Below, piece after piece: positions 27,569-37,254 of a stretch of DNA of 64,000 nt (within the stretch, counting starts at the first letter, position 1; every line of letters begins with the position of its first letter). The notes beneath the pieces are model-generated. The model was given only the letters and a program-made list of their open reading frames with translations. It was not told where the DNA came from and ran no database searches. Source of the stretch: Plectonema cf. radiosum LEGE 06105. Lineage in GTDB: Bacteria > Cyanobacteriota > Cyanobacteriia > Cyanobacteriales > Nostocaceae. The stretch spans positions 79,209 to 143,208 of the forward strand of contig NZ_JADEWL010000002.1 in assembly GCF_015207665.1 (NCBI RefSeq), in the 5' to 3' direction. Made by a program: the position numbers and the translations under genes.

Positions 27569-28371
27569 GGAGTAAGGACTATGCTTTCCTAGAGACAATT
27601 CGGGGATTTGAGGAATGGGAGTATTGCTTTTTGCCTAGCCTAGATGTAGGCAAAGTACGCGCTCTCTCTCCTCTAGCTTAACCTGTATTTTTTTAATACT
27701 CCCACGCTTGATGGTGGGATGAAAAATAATTTAAGACGGCAACTCCTGGTGTTTATCCTACCTAGGCTTGGATTGACTCTAGCGAGGTCAAGTTTTTTGA
27801 ACTTTTTAGGGAAGGCAATTTGTAAATACTTCCCTAGAATATCTCTAACTTTAACCGATTGCCAGTGGTGAGGGCTGCCTGTGTACATCCACTTTTATTC
27901 CCCTCCCTTTTCAAAACATTGTATGGACTAAGTATAATTTTTGCTTATTTTCTAGCTTACTAACTATTATTAGTACAGACACAATATAATATTAAGCCTC
28001 TACATTTAAATTACCAAACTATTTTTAATTTATAGCTTTTATTTGCCGAGAATATCTACTGTTTACGATCCGGACTTATATCCAATAATTTTAATCAACA
28101 CATAGTAACAGATGGTATAGATTAGACAATTTTGTGTATGTATTGTATATGGAATTTAATTTTAACTTATTTCTGACTGGGAATGCACGTTTTTAGATTT
28201 TGGATTAAAAGAGTTAGGAGTGAGGAGTGAGGAGTGAGGAGTGAGGAGTGAGGAGTTAGTGCTTATCAACTGTCAACTGTCCACTGTCAACTGTCCCAAA
28301 ACTTGTTGATTGGTATGAAATGGGACTTGAGAAAAATTACACATCAGACCATACTTCATGGTCGTGACTAA
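27569..28371. other. 0.8 kb intergenic region with STRRs and a possible relic
   Basis: Divergent spacer between hisD and the GH116 gene. The minus strand of 27673-27888 carries a 71-codon frame (contains KYLQIAFPKKFKKLDL) that I do not recognise; a short hairpin CCCAC...GTGGG lies at 27702-27719. A six-base-stem hairpin TGCCTA...TAGGCA is near 27632. Heptamer tracts occupy 28211-28300. The promoters of both flanking genes must be in here. Confidence 0.4.
28211..28300. repeat. Heptanucleotide STRR tracts (GAGGAGT and CAACTGT)
   Basis: About six GAGGAGT/GAGTTAG units are followed by CAACTGT/CCACTGT units. They are typical Nostocales STRR blocks, about 70 bp upstream of the GH116 start codon. 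Confidence 0.85.
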
Positions 28372-30810
28372 ATGCTGCAAAAAAAATTAAATTATATGGA
28401 TAGCATCAAAAAACCGTCTGATAAAGCAATTCCTAGCTGTGCCTGGAGTCGTGCTATTGGTTTGGGTTGGGAACAGCCTTATACCGTTCGTAAAGCTAGT
28501 AATATTGATGATGGTCCTTGGCAGGGAATGCCCTTGGGTGGTTTTGGTGCTGGTTGTATTGGTCGTTCTTCACGGGGAGATTTTAACTTATGGCATATCG
28601 ATGGTGGGGAACATACTTGGAAAAATATCCCCAGTTGTCAGTTTAGCGTTTTTGAAAGTAGTAATCATCAAGATATTACTTATGCATTATCTACTGAACC
28701 GAGTAATGATGGTACTTTGTCGGCATGGCAGTTTTATCCTCAATCTGAATCCGCAGCGGATTCTACCGGAACTTATCATGCTTTATATCCTCGCAGTTGG
28801 TTTATATACGAAAATGTATTTCAAGCACAGTTAAGCTGCCAGCAATTTTCCCCGATTTGGGCTGATAATTATCAAGAATCTAGTTACCCGGTAGCGGTGT
28901 TTGTTTGGAATGCTCATAATCCTACAAATGCGCCGATTACTCTGAGTATTATGCTGACATGGCAAAATATGGTGGGGTGGTTTACTAATACTGTGAAGTC
29001 ACCTGAAGTGCAAATGCGGGATGATGGTAGTCCGGTTTATGATTATCAACCGAATATAGGCGAAAGTAAAGATAATTTTAATCAGTTAATTACAAATTCT
29101 CAATATATTGGTTGTGTATTAGATCGAGTGGGTATTGTTGAACCAGCTGAAGGTGAAGGTACTTGGTGTATTGCTACTTCAAAACATCCGAAAGTTGAAA
29201 TATTTCATCATACTCGATGGAATCCAACCAGTACTGGTGAAGATATTTGGCGAAGTTTTGCTGAAAATGGTTCTTTGGCTAATATTACTGATGAAACTCC
29301 TGCTATTCAAAACGAACAAATAGCCGCTGCAATCGCGGTGCGTTTTACTCTTGAACCGGGAGAAACTCTCTCCATTCCTTTTGCGATCGCGTGGGATTTT
29401 CCAGTCACAGAATTTGCATCTGGAATTATCTATAAGCGCAGGTATACGGATTTTTTTGGCGTTAATGGTAAGAATGCTCTGAATATCGCGATTACTGCTC
29501 TTGAAGAATATCAAAGTTGGCTTGATCAAATTCAAGTTTGGCAACAGCCAATTATTCAACGTCAAGATTTGCCAGATTGGTTCAAAATGGCTTTGTTTAA
29601 CGAACTTTATGACCTTACTGCTGGGGGTACTTTGTGGAGTACGGCTTCCACTCGTGACTCGTTTGGTCAGTTTGCTGTACTTGAGTGTTTGGACTATCGT
29701 TGGTACGAAAGTTTGGATGTACGGCTTTATGGTTCTTTTGGTTTACTAATATTGTTTCCGGAATTGGAAAAAGCAGTAATTCGCGCTTTTGCTAGAGCAA
29801 TTTCCGACAGTGATGAAAATACTCGTGTAATCGGCTACTACTATACTATTGGTGCAGAAAGCCCTCTAGCAGTTCGCAAAGTAGCCGGTGCAACACCCCA
29901 CGATTTGGGCGCACCCAATGAACACGTTTGGGAAAAGACAAATTATACTAGCTATCAAGATTGTAACCAGTGGAAAGATTTAGGTTGTGATTTTGTGTTA
30001 CAGGTATACCGTGATTTTATTTATACAGGTAGTACGGATATCAAATTTCTTGGGGATTGCTGGAATGCGATTGTGGAAACTTTAAACTATCTCAAAGCCT
30101 TTGATCAAGATGGAGATGGGATTCCCGAAAATTCCGGCGCACCAGACCAAACCTTTGACGATTGGCGGTTACAGGGTGTAAGTGCTTACTGTGGGGGTTT
30201 ATGGTTAGCAGCTTTAGAAGCGGCGATCGCCATTAGCGAAGTTTTATCAAGTCAGTCGGTACAAATCGAGAATTTAGCCGCGCAAAAAGCAGTTTACCAA
30301 AATTGGTTAGAAAAATCTCGTCCTGTTTATCAAGAAAAGCTATGGAACGGAAAGTTCTACCGTCTTGATAGTGAAAGCGGTTCGGAAGTAGTAATGGCTG
30401 ACCAATTATGCGGACAATTTTACGCTCGTTTATTACAGCTACCAGATATTGTACCGAACGAATGTACGATTACAGCTTTAAATACTGTTTACGATGCTTG
30501 TTTCCTCAAATTTCACGAAGGTAAATTTGGTGCCGCTAACGGTTTGCGTCTCGATGGTTCTCCTGAAAACCCCGATGCAACTCATCCCTTAGAAGTTTGG
30601 ACAGGAATCAACTTTGGTATTGCTGCTTTTTTAGTACAGATGGGAATGAAGTCAGAAGCATTTAAGTTGACAGAAGCTGTAGTAAATCAAATTTACGAAA
30701 ACGGTTTGCAGTTCCGCACTCCCGAAGCCATTACAGCGGTTGGTACATTCCGCGCTTGTGTTTACCTTAGAGCTATGGCAATTTGGGGAATTTATTTGAT
30801 GCTAGATTAA
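28372..30810 (+). CDS. GH116 family beta-glucosidase (GBA2-like)
   Basis: 812 residues. An N-terminal beta-sandwich domain (MPLGGFGAGCIGRSSRGDFN at about 53-72) is followed by a catalytic (alpha/alpha)6 domain. The nucleophile region is FAVLECLDYRWYESLDVR, with Glu438 matching the catalytic Glu of GH116. The acid/base region is GIPENSGAPDQTFDDW, with Asp592 or a close neighbour. GH116 includes the human non-lysosomal glucosylceramidase and bacterial beta-glucosidases/xylosidases. There is no signal peptide, so it is probably cytosolic, perhaps acting on glucosylated lipids or internal glycosides. An in-frame ATG at 28396 is an equally good start. Confidence 0.9.
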   Translation: MLQKKLNYMDSIKKPSDKAIPSCAWSRAIGLGWEQPYTVRKASNIDDGPWQGMPLGGFGAGCIGRSSRGDFNLWHIDGGEHTWKNIPSCQFSVFESSNHQDITYALSTEPSNDGTLSAWQFYPQSESAADSTGTYHALYPRSWFIYENVFQAQLSCQQFSPIWADNYQESSYPVAVFVWNAHNPTNAPITLSIMLTWQNMVGWFTNTVKSPEVQMRDDGSPVYDYQPNIGESKDNFNQLITNSQYIGCVLDRVGIVEPAEGEGTWCIATSKHPKVEIFHHTRWNPTSTGEDIWRSFAENGSLANITDETPAIQNEQIAAAIAVRFTLEPGETLSIPFAIAWDFPVTEFASGIIYKRRYTDFFGVNGKNALNIAITALEEYQSWLDQIQVWQQPIIQRQDLPDWFKMALFNELYDLTAGGTLWSTASTRDSFGQFAVLECLDYRWYESLDVRLYGSFGLLILFPELEKAVIRAFARAISDSDENTRVIGYYYTIGAESPLAVRKVAGATPHDLGAPNEHVWEKTNYTSYQDCNQWKDLGCDFVLQVYRDFIYTGSTDIKFLGDCWNAIVETLNYLKAFDQDGDGIPENSGAPDQTFDDWRLQGVSAYCGGLWLAALEAAIAISEVLSSQSVQIENLAAQKAVYQNWLEKSRPVYQEKLWNGKFYRLDSESGSEVVMADQLCGQFYARLLQLPDIVPNECTITALNTVYDACFLKFHEGKFGAANGLRLDGSPENPDATHPLEVWTGINFGIAAFLVQMGMKSEAFKLTEAVVNQIYENGLQFRTPEAITAVGTFRACVYLRAMAIWGIYLMLD

Positions 30811-31511
30811 CTAAGCAGGATAAGGGGATAAGGGGACAAGGGGATAGGTTAGGAGTTAGTTGACCTTTGACCTTTGACCTTTGACCTTTTATTCATCAAA
30901 TCTTGATGTTTAAAAAGCAAATGAGATTAACTTTAACGATAACCACAACTAATAACTCGGACTATATGTTCACGTTGAACAAGTTTTGTAGCGAAAAACT
31001 CGACTATAAGAAATGCTTTTGATCAAAAAACTGATAATTATCGTATTTTTAACAATAATTTCTATGCTAAAAGTATCTCATTGTAAATTATTTACTAATT
31101 AGAGTTTGTACTTAAAACTACATAATCATCTACTTAACAGAATTAACACATAATCAACACTAAATCAAGGTGGAAGTAAAACTTTGATAAAGTATAAGAT
31201 GTTTATGGACGCTAAGGGCTGAAATTTAATAAGAATGCATTTAATGGTAATCAATAGTCTGCTAAAGTAATAACTTGGGTTTGGCTAAAAAAATGTTTTA
31301 CTTTCAACTTTTACTTGACGAAAATACACTAAATATTTATATAAGCAAGATGAATGAATAATTAGTAATCATTAATACGGGTGCAAAGAGCTAATTCAGT
31401 GGTTAATAATCAGGATAAAGCCTTATATTAAAAGTATTTAAAGCTCTTTTCAACTACCGCTACAAGATTTAACTAGAGTCAATAAAATTACCATTACTCA
31501 GAGATTAAACA
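30811..31511. other. Intergenic region upstream of hetC
   Basis: 701 bases. The left part has STRR tracts (AGGGGAT units at 30820-30848 and four TGACCTT units at 30861-30890). The rest is AT-rich and carries the likely NtcA site at 31365-31378. No coding signal was seen. Confidence 0.5.
31365..31410 (+). promoter_or_regulatory. Candidate NtcA-activated promoter of hetC
   Basis: GTAATCATTAATAC (31365-31378) fits the NtcA consensus GTA-N8-TAC exactly. A -10-like TAATAAT lies at 31404-31410, 25 bases after the box; class II NtcA promoters usually show 20-24. It is 134 bp upstream of the hetC ATG. hetC is known to be NtcA-dependent in Anabaena, so the position makes sense. The spacing is slightly long, so the exact -10 is uncertain. 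Confidence 0.55.
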
Positions 31512-34500
31512 ATGGACTCGTACCCACAGTTGGGAGTTCAGAAAGCGGACGTTGAGATAAACAATACTCCATCCCTGATTGCTTCATCTGCTATTGACAA
31601 GCTTTGGAAGCAAATGGTTGGGGATAGTAATTTGACATCTGAGTTTAACCAAGCTTGGATTTGTCGTGAGTTTAAATTAGGTGATGAACTTACTCAGTAC
31701 AATTGCAAGCAGCATTCAGCAGTTAGCGGTGGTGTTGTTTATTTAGTTTGTCGGGGAAAAGTCCGCTTACTGGCTTTTGATACATCTTTAAAAAAGGAAG
31801 TTTCAATTCAATTGCTCAATCCAAATCAAATTTTTGGAGGAGATAATGCATTTTGCGGTGATTTTGCAGAATATCGAGCTGTTGCATCTAGTAGCGGAAT
31901 TATAGCGCAAATTTCTTTACAGGATCTTGATACTTGGTTACAGCGTTATCCGACTTTGCACGATTATTTCTCGGAAGCGAGTAAATCACGTCAAAAATTG
32001 ATTTTTTTCAAGACACTGACTCAATTGCGTTCAGCGAAACTACCTTTATCACAAAATACCCCAATTCTACAAAAATTACTTCCTTATTTTCTCAACATCG
32101 AAATTACTGCTGGTTTACATTTGACAACATCATCTCCATCGGAGGGTCGTTTTTGGCTTGTTAGCGGGGAAATTGGCAGCATTTCGGGGAAAGAAAGGTT
32201 GCCGATTATCGGTGAGAGTTGGGGATATCCTCATCTGATTCCAGAGGATTTGATATCTTTAACGGATTTATCGCTATTTTATCTACCGAAAGAACACTTT
32301 GATTTAGTAGCGGAGATTATACCGGAGCTAAGAAGTCAAAAGGAAGCTGAGGAAGAAGATGTAAATAACGAAGCTGAGGAAAAAAACAATCAAGTTGAGT
32401 CGGAATTTGAGCATGTTGCTGGGGAAGAAGATGATAATTGGACTGAGTATATAAGATTCAAGAATCAACATCCTCCGCGCCGGTGGTTTCGGACTTACCC
32501 TTTTATTCAACAGCAAAGTTCATCGGATTGCGGTGCAGCAAGTCTGGCAATGATTAGTCAATTTTGGGGTAAACGTTTTAGTCTGAATACTCTACGTTCA
32601 ATAGCACGCATCAACTGTATGGGTGCGGAGTTTAGCGATTTAGCTAATGCGGCTCAAAGCATCGGATATCAAGCTTTAGCAGTACGAGGTGCTGTGAGCG
32701 AGCTAGAGTCTCATAAATTACCTTGGATAGCCCATTACCAGGGTAATCACTACATTGTTGTGTGGTTAATCAAGGGTAAAAGTGTGTTAATTTCAGACCC
32801 AGCGATAAATAAACGATGGCTTTCTCGTTCAGAATTTGAAGCAAAGTTTACGGGATATGCTTTACTTTTATCTCCAACAGAGCGTTTTTACGAACGCAAG
32901 AGCGAAGCAATCTCGTTGACGTTGAGTCGCTTGGTGCAATCTTTTAGGGATTATCGGCTTGTATTGGCAAAAATAGTGATTATTTCGATGCTATTACCAC
33001 TTTTGGGTATAGTTCCAGCGATATTAGCCCAAAGTGTAATAGATGCAGTCGTAACCCTCAAAAACTTTGATTCTAACTTTGATTATATAAATATTTTTGC
33101 CCTTGGGTTTCTTGTATTCGGATTGGGGCGTATCGCTTTAACATCAATCCGTCGTTGTTTGGTTGATTATTTATCTAATCGCTTGGATTTAACTTTGATT
33201 GGTAATTCGATCGGTCATACCTTGAATTTACCATTATCTTTTTTTGCATCTCGCAGAGTAGGAGACATTCTCAGCCAAATTCAAGAAAATCCTAAAATTC
33301 ACCGTTTTTTAACTCGTCAAGCCATAACTACCATTTTGGATGGATTAATGACGGTTATTTACTTTGGGCTGATGGCTTATTACAGTTGGGAACTCACTTC
33401 AGTGGTGGTGGGTTTTATTTTGCTGATGATGGGTTTGAGTACCGTAACAAATCTATTTTTGCAAAATTTGCAGCGGGAATATTCTTTTAACTTTGCTGCT
33501 CAAAACTCTGCAATCTCAGAAATGATTACTGGTATTGTCACAATTAAGGCTAACGCTGCGGAGAATGCTTTGCGATCGCGCTGGGAAGAACGTTTTACCC
33601 AGACAATGGAGATACGTCAACAAGGTCAAAAAATCACTAATAGTTTACAGTTTGCAACTAGTTTGATTAATCATTTGGGGAATACCACGGTGTTGTGGTA
33701 CGGCACCCACATGGTAATAAATGCTCAAATTTCCATAGGGGAATTTATCGCTTTTAATATGCTGATCGGTAATACCATAAACCCAATGTTGGCATTGGTA
33801 AAACTGTGGGATGAATTCCTGGAAGTATTAGTTTCTGTTGAAAGGCTTGACGATATTTTAGCTACTCCATCCATAGAAAATCCGCAAAAACCTTTAACAT
33901 TACTACCTTCAATTCGCGGTGAAGTGGATTTTGAGAATGTGAGTTTTGGCGGCACTCAAGAACAACCGGGCGATATTATACAAAATATCTCTTTTCATGT
34001 CAAACCCGGACAAACTATCGGCATTGTGGGAGCGGATGATTCTGGTAAAAGCACTTTGGTTAAGTTGCTTACTGGTTTGTACCATCCCGATAGCGGACGT
34101 ATTTTGATTGATGGACACGATATGCAAAAGTTGTGTCCCTATTCTTTGCGGAGTCAATTAGGTGTAGTACCGCAAGAATTTTTCCTGTTTTCTGGAACCA
34201 TCCGAGAAAATATCACTTTGTACAATCGAGAATTTAGCCTTGAAGAAGTTAAAAATGCCGCGAAATCGGCAGGAGCGCAGGCTTTTATCGAGGAACTACC
34301 TTTTGGTTACAACACCATCATTGGAGAAGCAGGAATAAAACTGAACGGGTTACAGCAGCAAAAAATAGCTGTTGCTCGGGCTTTAATCAAGAATCCCCGC
34401 ATTTTAATTGTGGATGAAGTTAGCAGTTCGGTTGATTATGCTTTCGAGTATCAGTTTCAACCAAATTTAGCTGGCTTTGATGCTGCTTTTATTAATACTT

Positions 34501-34673
34501 CATCCACATTTCGCACCACCTTTATCGTGACTCGGAATCTTAGTAGCATCCTAAATGCTGATACTATTTTACTTCTCGACCGAGGTGTTTTAGTAGACCA
34601 AGGCACTCATGAAGAGTTAATGAGAAAAAATATAGTTTATCCCAGGTTAATACAACAGCAATTAAACATTTAA
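31512..34673 (+). CDS. hetC: HetC: CRP-like / C39 peptidase / ABC exporter, heterocyst differentiation
   Basis: 1053 residues. Two cyclic-nucleotide-binding-like modules occupy about 45-155 and 185-275. An acidic linker follows, then a C39 peptidase domain (about 330-455) with C340 (SSSDCGAAS), H413 (GNHYIVV) and D429. The six-helix ABC membrane domain spans about 470-760, and the nucleotide-binding domain about 800-1050: Walker A GADDSGKST (840-848), Walker B RILIVDEV (963-970). The signature is LNGLQ instead of LSGGQ, and the usual switch His (A-H-R-L-S) is replaced (VTRNLSS). Length, order and the hetP gene downstream match Anabaena HetC, which acts early in heterocyst commitment. The exported substrate is unknown. 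Confidence 0.9.
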   Translation: MDSYPQLGVQKADVEINNTPSLIASSAIDKLWKQMVGDSNLTSEFNQAWICREFKLGDELTQYNCKQHSAVSGGVVYLVCRGKVRLLAFDTSLKKEVSIQLLNPNQIFGGDNAFCGDFAEYRAVASSSGIIAQISLQDLDTWLQRYPTLHDYFSEASKSRQKLIFFKTLTQLRSAKLPLSQNTPILQKLLPYFLNIEITAGLHLTTSSPSEGRFWLVSGEIGSISGKERLPIIGESWGYPHLIPEDLISLTDLSLFYLPKEHFDLVAEIIPELRSQKEAEEEDVNNEAEEKNNQVESEFEHVAGEEDDNWTEYIRFKNQHPPRRWFRTYPFIQQQSSSDCGAASLAMISQFWGKRFSLNTLRSIARINCMGAEFSDLANAAQSIGYQALAVRGAVSELESHKLPWIAHYQGNHYIVVWLIKGKSVLISDPAINKRWLSRSEFEAKFTGYALLLSPTERFYERKSEAISLTLSRLVQSFRDYRLVLAKIVIISMLLPLLGIVPAILAQSVIDAVVTLKNFDSNFDYINIFALGFLVFGLGRIALTSIRRCLVDYLSNRLDLTLIGNSIGHTLNLPLSFFASRRVGDILSQIQENPKIHRFLTRQAITTILDGLMTVIYFGLMAYYSWELTSVVVGFILLMMGLSTVTNLFLQNLQREYSFNFAAQNSAISEMITGIVTIKANAAENALRSRWEERFTQTMEIRQQGQKITNSLQFATSLINHLGNTTVLWYGTHMVINAQISIGEFIAFNMLIGNTINPMLALVKLWDEFLEVLVSVERLDDILATPSIENPQKPLTLLPSIRGEVDFENVSFGGTQEQPGDIIQNISFHVKPGQTIGIVGADDSGKSTLVKLLTGLYHPDSGRILIDGHDMQKLCPYSLRSQLGVVPQEFFLFSGTIRENITLYNREFSLEEVKNAAKSAGAQAFIEELPFGYNTIIGEAGIKLNGLQQQKIAVARALIKNPRILIVDEVSSSVDYAFEYQFQPNLAGFDAAFINTSSTFRTTFIVTRNLSSILNADTILLLDRGVLVDQGTHEELMRKNIVYPRLIQQQLNI

Positions 34674-35194
34674 TCTTACTCATAGCAACTATTTACTTGC
34701 AGCGCTATATGCAAATCTTTTGCAAATAAAAATTTTCATAAGAGAGGTTAAAAAGGCTTTAGTTTTTTGATAATTACGTAAAATTAAGCGGGCATAAATA
34801 GCTATCTTTATACTACACTGACATTTCGATTAAGTGTATTTTATGATGTTATATGAAAACTTTATATTTAATTTGATAGATAATACCAATAAACTGTATT
34901 GGTTGCAACTATTCATCCCGCTTCATTGCTGGCAATTGGAATAAACTTCATCATAAATTTAAAAACCCTGACAATATAAGTAAGACAGTAAAACCCTTTA
35001 TTTGTAAAGCTTTTAGCTCAAATTTTTCGACAGTAAATCAAAAGATAGCTGACAAACAGGACTTAATTAGATGGCTAATTGTTGCTAATTACAATACGAT
35101 ATATATTTGATAAGTTTCAGTCACTTAGATAAAAATAATTACAACCAAAAAAATTAAAAATAAAGAAAAATTACGACATTAACATCCTAATTTT

Positions 35195-35217
35195 GTAGGG
35201 GGTCACACCCCTCATTA
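35195..35217 (+). promoter_or_regulatory. HetR-binding site (hetP operator)
   Basis: AGGGGGTCACACCCCTC at 35197-35213 is an imperfect inverted repeat matching 13 of 17 bases of GAGGGGTCTAACCCCTC, the HetR operator described upstream of Anabaena hetP (as I remember it). Flanks also agree: GT before and ATTA after. It lies about 1.07 kb upstream of the hetP ATG, in keeping with the distant start known for hetP in Anabaena. Confidence 0.8.
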
Positions 35218-35694
35218 AATAATAGATAAGGGACAAAATCTAAACTTGCACAATACTTAAGTATTCGTATAATTATATTAAGTAGATTTAGTTGGTGAAA
35301 CTGATTTCCTAGACAGATGACATTTCAGAAAAAAAATAGTATAAATACTAATGTGTTATCAACAATTAAAGATGAAGAATTATTGTTTGCTATACTAAAA
35401 ATAAGAAATTTCACATAAATACTCCTAAAGTAAAATAGTTTCTATTTATACAAAATATTATCAGGGTCGAAGAATTATATTAGGAGTTTAGGAAATTGGA
35501 AAAAGCCGAAATTGCATCTACCAAGTACTAACTTAGATTTTTTATTACCAGTCATCTGAAATGACTCTAAGTAATTCTTTGAAGCATGGTAGTACTATTG
35601 CCAACCTACTGCCACTGAAATTTATCTATTTCAGTAGTCGTAAGCATCCGTTCCGATGGCAGGAAAGTCGGCTTTTTAGTCAAAGGTTAAATTA

Positions 35695-36099
35695 ATGAAA
35701 AGGATCATCAGGTTAAATGCAGTCGAAATTTTATGCCAATCGGGCATTATTGTAGGGATGAACCAGCATAGTTTGCACAAGAGCGAACATTTAGCTCCCC
35801 AGAAATTGATAGTATCGGGGATGAATTTTGCCTCACGAACAGAGGCTTTTGTAAATACGGCAAATACAAAATGTAATACATTACTTGCATTTAAAGCAGC
35901 AATTGCAAAAACACGATTCTTTCGTACATTTTCTTCTTGCCTAGTTAAAGTTCAAATCAAACTGGCACTTCTAAGGAATGACGGTGGTAACTTCATGTAT
36001 AGAAAGGTCATTTCTACCTACGAAGATGCAGAAAATAAAAGGAAAATTAGCTCCCGTCTTATCAAGTTGAATGGCGATGGTGGGACAAAAACTGATTAA
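35695..36099 (+). CDS. Doubtful ORF inside the hetP leader
   Basis: 134 codons starting MKRIIRLNAVEILCQSG, preceded by AAAGG 11 bp upstream of the ATG. The product is basic, with no recognisable domain, signal peptide or membrane segment. It sits between the HetR operator and hetP and would be transcribed with hetP. It may be a chance frame in a structured leader, a strain-specific small protein or an upstream ORF that tunes hetP expression. I have no homology evidence. Confidence 0.25.
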   Translation: MKRIIRLNAVEILCQSGIIVGMNQHSLHKSEHLAPQKLIVSGMNFASRTEAFVNTANTKCNTLLAFKAAIAKTRFFRTFSSCLVKVQIKLALLRNDGGNFMYRKVISTYEDAENKRKISSRLIKLNGDGGTKTD

Positions 36100-36278
36100 T
36101 TACATGGCGTGGGACAAACAAACTGTTTTATCGAAAAGGAATAATACAGTTGATGCATTCATTATCAGTCATCAGATTTTTGTCCGGATGCTCCTTTAAC
36201 AACTCAAAGCGATTTTCGACTATCTCAAGCAAATCACAGTCTAGAGGCTAATTTACTTAATTCGAGACAACTAACACC

Positions 36279-36803
36279 ATGAATCAAGACCTTTCTGGCA
36301 TTAGTGGCAATTTAGATAAGACAATACATTCAGAACAATTCGACCAAGTAGTTGAGGCAATTCTAGCGGGTAAGTATTCGTGGGCTTGTGTTTTGATGCT
36401 GCGTTTTGCTGGCTATAATCCTCTACATTACATCCCCTACCGGACTTACAATAGATTGATTAAAGAACATTCTCCTAAAAAGTCGCCGGTACTCCGCCGT
36501 GCAACGGCGGAGCCTGCGCCCACCGGCGTTCCCCGCTCAAACCTACAATGTAATGAAAATATAAACATAGCCAAGCAGAATCATCACAAAAGGAAAGATG
36601 GCAATATGTCGCCAAGTTGTTTAAATAAAATCAAAGACTTGGCTTATCTTGAGGTTGTTGGTAAACAGAAGACAGAAATTCGTGGCGGCTCTAATATTGA
36701 CAGATGGCTTGAAACTCAAGTCCGCGAATATCAATCGATGAAATCTGATTTTCACCCAGAAGAAAAGCGGGATTTACAGTTTAATTTTTGCGAATTCAAT
36801 TAA
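36279..36803 (+). CDS. hetP: HetP, heterocyst commitment protein
   Basis: 174 residues. The N-terminal half has the HetP signature [20 protein letters not shown] followed by [20 protein letters not shown]; the C-terminal half has [27 protein letters not shown] and a short acidic end. HetP drives irreversible commitment of proheterocysts downstream of HetR. The variable linker between the halves carries an in-frame 45-bp palindromic insertion (codons about 69-84). Expression is probably under the HetR operator about 1 kb upstream. Confidence 0.93.
   Translation: MNQDLSGISGNLDKTIHSEQFDQVVEAILAGKYSWACVLMLRFAGYNPLHYIPYRTYNRLIKEHSPKKSPVLRRATAEPAPTGVPRSNLQCNENINIAKQNHHKRKDGNMSPSCLNKIKDLAYLEVVGKQKTEIRGGSNIDRWLETQVREYQSMKSDFHPEEKRDLQFNFCEFN
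36484..36528. repeat. GC-rich double palindrome inserted in frame in hetP
   Basis: Outer arms CGCCGGT (36484-36490) and ACCGGCG (36522-36528) enclose a perfect nine-base inner hairpin, CTCCGCCGT (36492-36500) with ACGGCGGAG (36504-36512) and a three-base loop. It is 45 bp long, so the frame is kept, and far richer in GC than its surroundings. It has the look of a REP-like mobile palindrome. Confidence 0.8.
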
Positions 36804-37092
36804 CTAAGCCGTCAGAAATCAAACAGTGTTGAGAAAACATACTCGGTTTTGCCAACTCTTAATTCATGACCTGTCATCGGATTATTATCCGTATGGCGGG
36901 TTTTACTTTTACTTATTACACACTTCTATAAGTGAGGCATTTACTCCATAAAATTTCTAGAGCTTAAACTAGAGCTTGAACTTTTTTTGCTTTTTTGTGT
37001 AGGGTTCTATATTGTAGCACTTTTATTTTAAAATTCCAAGAATAAATATCAAAATATCAAAAAAAATTTTAATCACCTTTGTTTGTGAGGTG

Positions 37093-37151
37093 AGAAGTCG
37101 GGTTTTTCGGATAAATATTTGTAATATCGAGCATTTGAAAACCCGACTTCT
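37093..37151. repeat. Dispersed AGAAGTCGGGTTTT palindromic repeat, copy 4
   Basis: Left arm AGAAGTCGGGTTTTT and right arm AAAACCCGACTTCT flank a 30-bp core with TTGTAATATC. It is a compact copy with perfect 14-base arms. Confidence 0.8.
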
Positions 37152-37186
37152 GTATTAAGTAGCTAAGCGTAATTAAATCTAAGATC

Positions 37187-37254
37187 AAACCTCACCCCTT
37201 CCCTTCCCCTCTCCGATGCCTTGAACAGGGGTGGCTAAGAGAGGGGTGAGGTTT
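37187..37254. repeat. Palindromic AACCTCACCCCTT repeat
   Basis: Left arm AAACCTCACCCCTT with CCCCTCTC, right arm AGAGAGGGGTGAGGTTT, giving an interrupted long hairpin. It resembles the CCTCACCC-type element at 53302-53363 and directly follows another repeat. Confidence 0.65.

Larger units (their letters stand above)
34674..36278. other. 1.6 kb hetC-hetP intergenic region
   Basis: AT-rich region of the kind known between hetC and hetP. It holds a HetR-type operator at 35195-35217 and a doubtful 134-codon frame at 35695-36099. No repeat family, tRNA or other gene was found. In Anabaena hetP is also transcribed with a long leader, so a large part of this stretch may be hetP 5' UTR. Confidence 0.6.

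Noticed and set aside
27673..27888. 71-codon minus-strand frame near a CCCAC...GTGGG hairpin, considered as an insertion-sequence remnant
   Set aside because: No transposase motif, no paired ends or target duplication; protein unrecognised. Left only as a note in the intergenic entry.
31512..34673. Bacteriocin exporter instead of HetC
   Set aside because: The C39-ABC layout fits both, but the CRP-like N-terminus, length and adjacent hetP with a HetR operator favour HetC; no leader peptide gene with a GG motif was seen nearby.
37187..37254. Terminator of hetP
   Set aside because: The hairpin is interrupted and its arms match a repeat family found elsewhere; it is better explained as a dispersed palindrome.
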